In this document: one piece after another, positions 59,522 through 64,000 of the stretch
Layout of the letters: every line of letters starts with the position of its first letter
How positions within the stretch are numbered: position 1 is the first letter of the stretch
DNA from: JAWWPG01 sp963820035
GTDB taxonomy: Bacteria > Actinomycetota > Actinomycetes > Propionibacteriales > Nocardioidaceae
Length of the DNA stretch: 64,000 nucleotides
Direction of reading: 5' to 3'
Assembly: GCA_963820035.1 (NCBI GenBank)
Contig: CAWFYK010000004.1
Span: forward strand, 186,001 to 250,000
Translations under genes and position numbers: made by a program
Notes under the pieces: model-generated
Database searches by the model: none
Told to the model about the DNA's origin: nothing
What the model saw: the letters and a program-made list of their open reading frames with translations, nothing else

Positions 59522-60265
59522 TCAGGCGTGGTCCCGTGCCTCGAGGGCGGCGACTGCCTCGGGGCGGAATCCCTTGAACGTCATCCAGATGCCGATGCTG
59601 AGCTCCCATGCGGCAATGGGCAGAGTGAGGAAGAAGGAGGCCGTCGAGACCTGGGCGAAGGCGCCGAAGAGGTTTGCGATGAAGGCGATGAACAGCAGGG
59701 GCGCACCGATCAGGCCGACGGTCGGGATGACGCGAGGAACGAGGCGGGACCGGTAGAGCAAGGTGCCGAAGAGCAATGCGTTGAAGACGGGCATCAGGCC
59801 GGGGCCGAAGAGGAAGGTCCAGTTCCGGACGTCGACCAGGGCGTTGGCCGTTACCGTCAGCGACGTAGCGTCGGCACCGGAGCCGGCGAAGTCCTGGCGC
59901 ATGGTGACGACTGCGAGCAGGCTGACGACGCCGATCATGACCACCGCCGCTTCGACGAGGCGAGAGGTGACGAAGCCGAGGGCCATGGATGCGTTCTGTC
60001 TTTTCACGACGGCGTACACAGCGACCGCGGAGCCGATCGCGGTGAGAGCGTTGACGGTGTCGAGCAGGCAGCCCCACAGGACGCGCGTGTCCTGGCCGGC
60101 GCTGGTGACGTAGGCGGCGTCGTTCAGCACCGGTCCGATCAGGATGAGTGCTGGGATCGAGGACGCGAAGGTGAGCAGGTAGAAGATGCCGGCGACGCGG
60201 GCGTAGTTACGCGTGGGATCAGGGCGAACGGCGGGCACGGTGACGGTGGGTGAGGTGATGGTCAT
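59522..60265 (-). CDS. DUF4386 membrane protein
   Basis: A 247-residue protein with about six helices. It has YARVAGIFYLLTFASSIPALI near the start, FVTSRLVEAAVVMIGVVSLL in the middle and a final helix pair ending WMTFKGFRPEA, as in DUF4386 proteins. Function unknown. It follows the 93-residue gene by 1 nt, so the two form an operon downstream of the large LuxR gene. Confidence 0.85.
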   Translation of the reverse strand: MTITSPTVTVPAVRPDPTRNYARVAGIFYLLTFASSIPALILIGPVLNDAAYVTSAGQDTRVLWGCLLDTVNALTAIGSAVAVYAVVKRQNASMALGFVTSRLVEAAVVMIGVVSLLAVVTMRQDFAGSGADATSLTVTANALVDVRNWTFLFGPGLMPVFNALLFGTLLYRSRLVPRVIPTVGLIGAPLLFIAFIANLFGAFAQVSTASFFLTLPIAAWELSIGIWMTFKGFRPEAVAALEARDHA

Positions 60266-60266
60266 G

Positions 60267-60548
60267 TCAGGCTCCTGTGATCGAGGTGTCGGGGTGGTGA
60301 GGTGGGCGCGACTCGGCGTCGGCGGCGACCTGGCGGACCGAGATCAGAGGCAGCCCGATGTCGCGTAGCTGGTGCAGCAAGCCGTGCAGCCGGGCCTGGT
60401 CGACGACTGGCCCCGCGAGCAGGGTGAAGCCGTCACCGGTGGTCAGGGTCATGCCGTCGAAGCGGGCCGACCATCGGGGGTCGAGGTGCCCTTGGATGCG
60501 GATCTCGTACCAACCGGCCCCGTCCGGGTTGCTGACTGCGGTGTTCAT
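60267..60548 (-). CDS. Conserved small hypothetical protein
   Basis: A 93-residue protein with GWYEIRIQGHLDPRWSARFDGM, then TLLAGPVVDQARLHGLLHQLRDIGLPLISV. I know this pattern (Y-E-I-x-x-x-G-H-L-D-x-R-W, V-V-D-Q-A-x-L-H-G-L-L) from actinobacterial hypotheticals that often lie beside LuxR regulators or DUF4386 genes. The middle may bind a partner. It starts about 80 nt after the end of the regulator gene. Confidence 0.7.
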   Translation of the reverse strand: MNTAVSNPDGAGWYEIRIQGHLDPRWSARFDGMTLTTGDGFTLLAGPVVDQARLHGLLHQLRDIGLPLISVRQVAADAESRPPHHPDTSITGA

Positions 60549-60629
60549 GTCCCCAAGCTAGGAGCCGAGGTGGGGAGCGGGGATCACATCATGTGGTGAA
60601 CGGGATGGTGATCCTCACCGAGCGGTCCG

Positions 60630-63311
60630 TCAGAGCAGCCCGAGCTTGCCAGCCCTCGTGACCGCCGCCCTCCGGCTGTTGACACCGAGCTTGGTGTAGA
60701 TGTTCTTGGTGTGCGTCCGCAGCGTATTAAGCGAGATGTAGAGCCGGCGCGAGATCTCCGGCCCGTCGAGGTCGGTGGCGAGGAGTCGGAGCACGTCGAG
60801 CTCGCGCTCGCTGAGCGGATCGACGAGACCCTGGTCGACGGGTCGGGGCGGTCTCAGGTCGAACGTCGCCAGCAGCCGTCGCGGGTAGGCCCACGTGGGG
60901 TCCTGCCGGACGAGAGCCTCTAGCAGTGCTGCAATCGGCTCACCCTCACCAACGAATACCCGCACGTAGCCTTCCGGCTCCGCCAGCCGCAGTGCCTGCT
61001 CCAGCGGGGCGAACGCACCCGGTACGTCGTCCCGGCCGCGCTCGGCGTAGTGCGCGAGGGCTTGCAGAGTAAGGATTTCGATCAGGGTGCCGGACCGTCC
61101 TCCATCCTCGGCGGCGTTTCGCAGACGCTCCAACAGATCGTGCGCCGCCGAGCGGACGGGTTGCTGATGCATCAGGATCCGGGCAAGGGTGACGTGCTCG
61201 TACTCGCGGACGTACGCCAGGTCGTCGTCCGGGGCAAGGTGCTGCGCGCGAACCCAGTCGAGGGCCTCGCCGATGCGGCCCTGCGCCACCAGCACCCGGG
61301 CACGCTGGGCTGCGACGGGTTGAACGTTCGGGGAGTAGTCACCGACGTAGACCCGTTCAGCCTCCTCGAGTAGGGCCACTGCCCCGGCCAGGTCTCCCGT
61401 GGCTTCGCGTAGCCGCGCGCGGGCGACCCGCCATCGGTAGGGGAACTGTGGCAGACCGAGGCGTTCGCCCAGTGCATCGAGGTGCTTCAGGTGGGCGGCC
61501 GTCGTAGCGAGGTCGTTGCGCTCGAAGGCGATCTGGCTGAGGCCGACCAGCATGTCTGCCGTACCGCGCAGGGGTCCGTCGATCTCGTGGGCGCCGGCCA
61601 GCCGAAGCGCGTCCTCGTAGGTGCGCGAGGCGTCGCCGAGCCGGCCTTGGGTGATCCGGATGTCGCCCAGGGTGATCGAGCAGCCGAGCACGTCGGCGAT
61701 GTTCCCCGCCCGCTCCAATCCCTTCACGGCGACGGAGTAGCCGCGGTGAGCCGCCGCCAGGTCTCCGGCTCCCCAAGAGGCGAGCCCTGCCAAGGCCGAC
61801 GCGGCCGCGATGGTGAGGTCGTCGCCAGGCGCGGCTGTGGCGATCGCCATGTCGGCGTGGGCGACTGCGCCCGCCGAGTCGCCGGCGACGAGCGCGAGGG
61901 CCGCTCGGTAGGTCTCCATCGCCCCTGGCACCCGTGCCAGCTCGGGCTCCTCGAGCACGACCATGTCCGCCGGCGGGTCGGCCAGCAGCTGCTCGAGATC
62001 GTTGAGCCGGTCTTCGACCGTCTCGAAGTCGCCCTTCGACATCAGTGCCCCGATGAAACCGACGGCGAGGACCGGGCGGCGGCGCACCACGTCGTACGGG
62101 ATGTCGTCGACCCAGCCGCGGACGGTTGCCTCCTGCCGCTGCCGCAGCATGCCGATGACCGACCGCTCTGCGAGGTCGGCTGCCTGCTCGACATCCCCGG
62201 CCTTAAGCGCGTGCCGGACGGCAGGTGCCGGCTCATCCGCCGATCCGTACCACTCGGCGGCGCGCCGGTGCAGGCCGGCGATCTCGTTCGGCCGCTCTTC
62301 GAGCAGATGTGCACCCAAGACGTCGGCGAACAGGTGGTGGTAGCGGTACCACTGGCGCCTGTCGTCAAGGCTGATGACGAACAGGTTCGAGCGCTCCAAC
62401 GACTCCAGCACCGCCTTGCCCTCGCTGCCGCCGGTGACGGCGTCGCAGAGGGAGCCGCTGAGCCGGTCGAGGATCGAGGTGTCGAGCAGGAAGCTCCGAA
62501 CGGCGGCGGGCTGGCGACCGAGGACCTCCTCGACGAGATAGTCGACGACGTACCGGTCATCCCCGGCAAAGCCGGCGATGAAGCCCGCGGCGTCCTCACG
62601 TCCTTGGAGCGACAGGGCGGCCAGCTGCAGCGCCGCGATCCAGCCCTCGGTCCGGCCCTCCAGGGTGGCGATCTCGGAGGCGTCGAGGTCGAGCCCGACG
62701 ACGCCGTTGAAGTACGCCGTCACCTCGTCGACCGTGAAGCGCAGGTCGGCGGCGCGAATTTCGACAAGCTCGCCGCGCCCTCGCAGCCGAGCCAACGGGA
62801 GGGCAGGGTCGGCGCGCGTACTGATCACCAGGTGGACATGAGGGGGAAGGTGCTCGACGAGGAACGCGACGTCGCCGGCAATCCCGGGGCCGTCGGCCAG
62901 GTGGTAGTCGTCGAGGACGAGGTCGACGCCGTCGGCGACGGCGCCCAGCTCGTTGAGAAGGATGGCGAGAACCGACTCCATCGACGGGTGCGGAGCCTGC
63001 AGGAGAGGCAGCACCCCGGCCCCAACACCCGGCACCGCGGCATCAAGGGCGGTGACGACGTAGGTCCAAAATGATGCGGGCTGCTGCTCCGTCTCCTCGA
63101 GCGACACCCATGCGACCGGGCGACCGGCAGCCGCCGCGGCCCCAGCCCACGCCGCCAGGAGAGTCGTCTTGCCGAACCCCGCCGGCCCGGAGATCAACGT
63201 CAGACGCGGCTTCACACTTCCGCCCAGACGGTCAGCCAGCCGCGGACGTGGCACCACGACATGTCGCGCCTGGGGGACGTAGAGCTTGGTCCAGATCAGG
63301 GGACTAGACAT
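60630..63311 (-). CDS. MalT-like LuxR-family ATPase regulator
   Basis: An 893-residue STAND regulator. Walker A GPAGFGKTT lies near residue 43 and Walker B LVLDDYHLADG near 130. The winged-helix and TPR-like middle includes YRYHHLFADVLGAHL, typical of MalT. The C-terminal LuxR helix-turn-helix has LSERELDVLRLLATDLDGPEISRRLYISLNTLRTHTKNIY. It should be activated by ATP and a small ligand. The two small genes that follow it are likely targets or partners. ATG at 63311 (MSSPLIWTKLYVP) fits the family start. Confidence 0.92.
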   Translation of the reverse strand: MSSPLIWTKLYVPQARHVVVPRPRLADRLGGSVKPRLTLISGPAGFGKTTLLAAWAGAAAAAGRPVAWVSLEETEQQPASFWTYVVTALDAAVPGVGAGVLPLLQAPHPSMESVLAILLNELGAVADGVDLVLDDYHLADGPGIAGDVAFLVEHLPPHVHLVISTRADPALPLARLRGRGELVEIRAADLRFTVDEVTAYFNGVVGLDLDASEIATLEGRTEGWIAALQLAALSLQGREDAAGFIAGFAGDDRYVVDYLVEEVLGRQPAAVRSFLLDTSILDRLSGSLCDAVTGGSEGKAVLESLERSNLFVISLDDRRQWYRYHHLFADVLGAHLLEERPNEIAGLHRRAAEWYGSADEPAPAVRHALKAGDVEQAADLAERSVIGMLRQRQEATVRGWVDDIPYDVVRRRPVLAVGFIGALMSKGDFETVEDRLNDLEQLLADPPADMVVLEEPELARVPGAMETYRAALALVAGDSAGAVAHADMAIATAAPGDDLTIAAASALAGLASWGAGDLAAAHRGYSVAVKGLERAGNIADVLGCSITLGDIRITQGRLGDASRTYEDALRLAGAHEIDGPLRGTADMLVGLSQIAFERNDLATTAAHLKHLDALGERLGLPQFPYRWRVARARLREATGDLAGAVALLEEAERVYVGDYSPNVQPVAAQRARVLVAQGRIGEALDWVRAQHLAPDDDLAYVREYEHVTLARILMHQQPVRSAAHDLLERLRNAAEDGGRSGTLIEILTLQALAHYAERGRDDVPGAFAPLEQALRLAEPEGYVRVFVGEGEPIAALLEALVRQDPTWAYPRRLLATFDLRPPRPVDQGLVDPLSERELDVLRLLATDLDGPEISRRLYISLNTLRTHTKNIYTKLGVNSRRAAVTRAGKLGLL

Positions 63312-63323
63312 GCGGGCTCCCAT

Positions 63324-63546
63324 CCACTACCTCCGGGCCCGATCGTCTCGACCCTAGAGCACGACTGGCAGCAACCCGTCGCGCGCGAGGTTTCCTATCG
63401 CGAACTCCTGCCATCCAGACACGGCAGGACTCGTCGGTGTCGACATTCGTCAGACGCGGGTAGACGGCTGGGCCACGCCCGATGCTCCCGGTAGTCCCGC
63501 ACCACGTGAACCAGCGTCGCAACGCGCGAAGCTGGTTCAACTCACT
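63324..63546. other. Unassigned sequence upstream of the MalT-like gene
   Basis: About 220 nt that should carry the promoter of the regulator. No gene or clear operator was recognised. It runs into a diverged tRNA-Gly 3' fragment. Confidence 0.4.
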
Positions 63547-63583
63547 CTTCCAAGACGGTCATGCCGGTTCGATCCCCGTCACC
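63547..63583 (+). repeat. Diverged tRNA-Gly 3' fragment (second attachment-like copy)
   Basis: It starts CTTCCAAG and contains GGTCATGCCGGTTCGATCCC, then CGTCACC. It matches tRNA-Gly from 33876 on with three substitutions, and likeness stops before the acceptor end. The changes do not restore pairing, and the 5' half is absent. It is in the same orientation as the tRNA and the 57,878 copy. Confidence 0.72.
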
Positions 63584-63739
63584 AGGCGCGGGATGCTTTG
63601 CAGATCAGGGGCACCGTCCGTGCGGCGTGTGCCCAGAAAAGGTGATCATCAGGGACATCGCAACGATCTTGATAGTGAAGGCGCCCAGGTAGGCCAACCC
63701 GCCCCATGCCAGCGAAGGGAATGCGCTTCGAGGCACGGC

Positions 63740-63745
63740 TAGGAT
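63740..63745 (+). promoter_or_regulatory. Candidate -10 for leaderless PH-like gene
   Basis: TAGGAT, 7 nt before the GTG at 63753. The stretch 63,584-63,739 has no recognisable gene. Confidence 0.4.
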
Positions 63746-63752
63746 TCGAAAC

Positions 63753-64000
63753 GTGCCCGACACCTACGACGATGGCGTGATCGTGTGCGGCCCCGGGCGG
63801 CTGGAGATCCACTCCTACTACTTTCCATTCGGTACCAAGAGCATCCCGTACTCGCAGATCCAGGGCCTCCAACGCATCGAGATCAAGGGCGTCCTCTCTG
63901 GCAAGTGGCGCTTCTGGGGAACGGGCAACCCGAGGTACTGGGCCAACCTCGACACGAAGCGGCCGCAGAAGAAGATCGGCTTTGTCGTTGACCTCGGACG
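63753..64000 (+). CDS. PH-like domain protein, 3' partial
   Basis: From GTG 63753 the frame stays open to the window edge. It encodes YDDGVIVCGPGRLEIHSYYFPFGTKSIPYSQIQ, then KWRFWGTGNPRYWANLDTKRP. Short beta strands with a tryptophan-rich hairpin suggest a bacterial PH-like fold. I know similar actinobacterial hypotheticals without a role. Its position after the last tRNA-Gly repeat suggests it belongs to the chromosomal backbone. Confidence 0.65.
   Translation, partial: MPDTYDDGVIVCGPGRLEIHSYYFPFGTKSIPYSQIQGLQRIEIKGVLSGKWRFWGTGNPRYWANLDTKRPQKKIGFVVDLG

Noticed and set aside
33920..63583. Complete prophage or conjugative element
   Set aside because: No capsid, terminase, tail, relaxase or transfer ATPase genes were seen; only integrase remnants and cargo-like genes.

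Overview
The window looks like a chromosome segment of a high-GC actinobacterium, most likely a member of the Nocardioidaceae. The evidence is the actinobacterial-type valyl-tRNA synthetase, the ndk/DUF4233/folC block, paired clpP genes, many LuxR-type regulators and many apparently leaderless start codons (a TAnnnT hexamer 6 to 8 nt before the start). The genus is an inference.

Positions 1 to 33,900 are mostly chromosomal backbone. Read right to left, tig, clpP1, clpP2, clpX, (valS), folC, DUF4233 and ndk follow the order known in Mycobacterium tuberculosis, with three disturbances. First, valS is flipped relative to folC, and the flipped block is bounded by oppositely oriented arrays of a 22-nt tandem repeat. 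Second, a block with a double histidine kinase, its response regulator, a four-gene translationally coupled operon (fatty acyl-CoA reductase/HAD fusion, zinc alcohol dehydrogenase, LarA-like protein, PlsC) and bioY sits between valS and clpX. Third, about 9 kb carrying a secreted protein, a LuxR ATPase, a NUDIX hydrolase, a two-component system and an MMPL transporter separates clpP1 from tig. Four arrays of the 22-nt repeat occur at gene borders in this half and none was seen in the other half.

Positions 33,920 to about 63,583 look like accessory DNA inserted at a tRNA-Gly(TCC) gene. The intact tRNA is at 33,846-33,919. Copies of its 3' half recur at 57,878-57,920 and, more diverged, at 63,547-63,583, and an integrase remnant lies directly after the tRNA. 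The first interval holds small regulators, toxin-antitoxin genes, an SCO/ClC/MarR/deazaflavin-reductase group, a response regulator/kinase/GerMN lipoprotein operon with a divergent STAS/anti-sigma pair, a GH15 enzyme, a MarR/SDR pair with a perfect operator, and an ECF41-type sigma factor with a DoxX gene. It also holds many frameshifted or truncated genes. The second interval holds a VOC protein, small unknown genes, DUF4386 and a MalT-like regulator. A PH-like gene after the last copy may be where the backbone resumes.

No rRNA, CRISPR array, complete insertion sequence or complete integrase was recognised. All homology statements rest on motif recognition by eye, not on searches.
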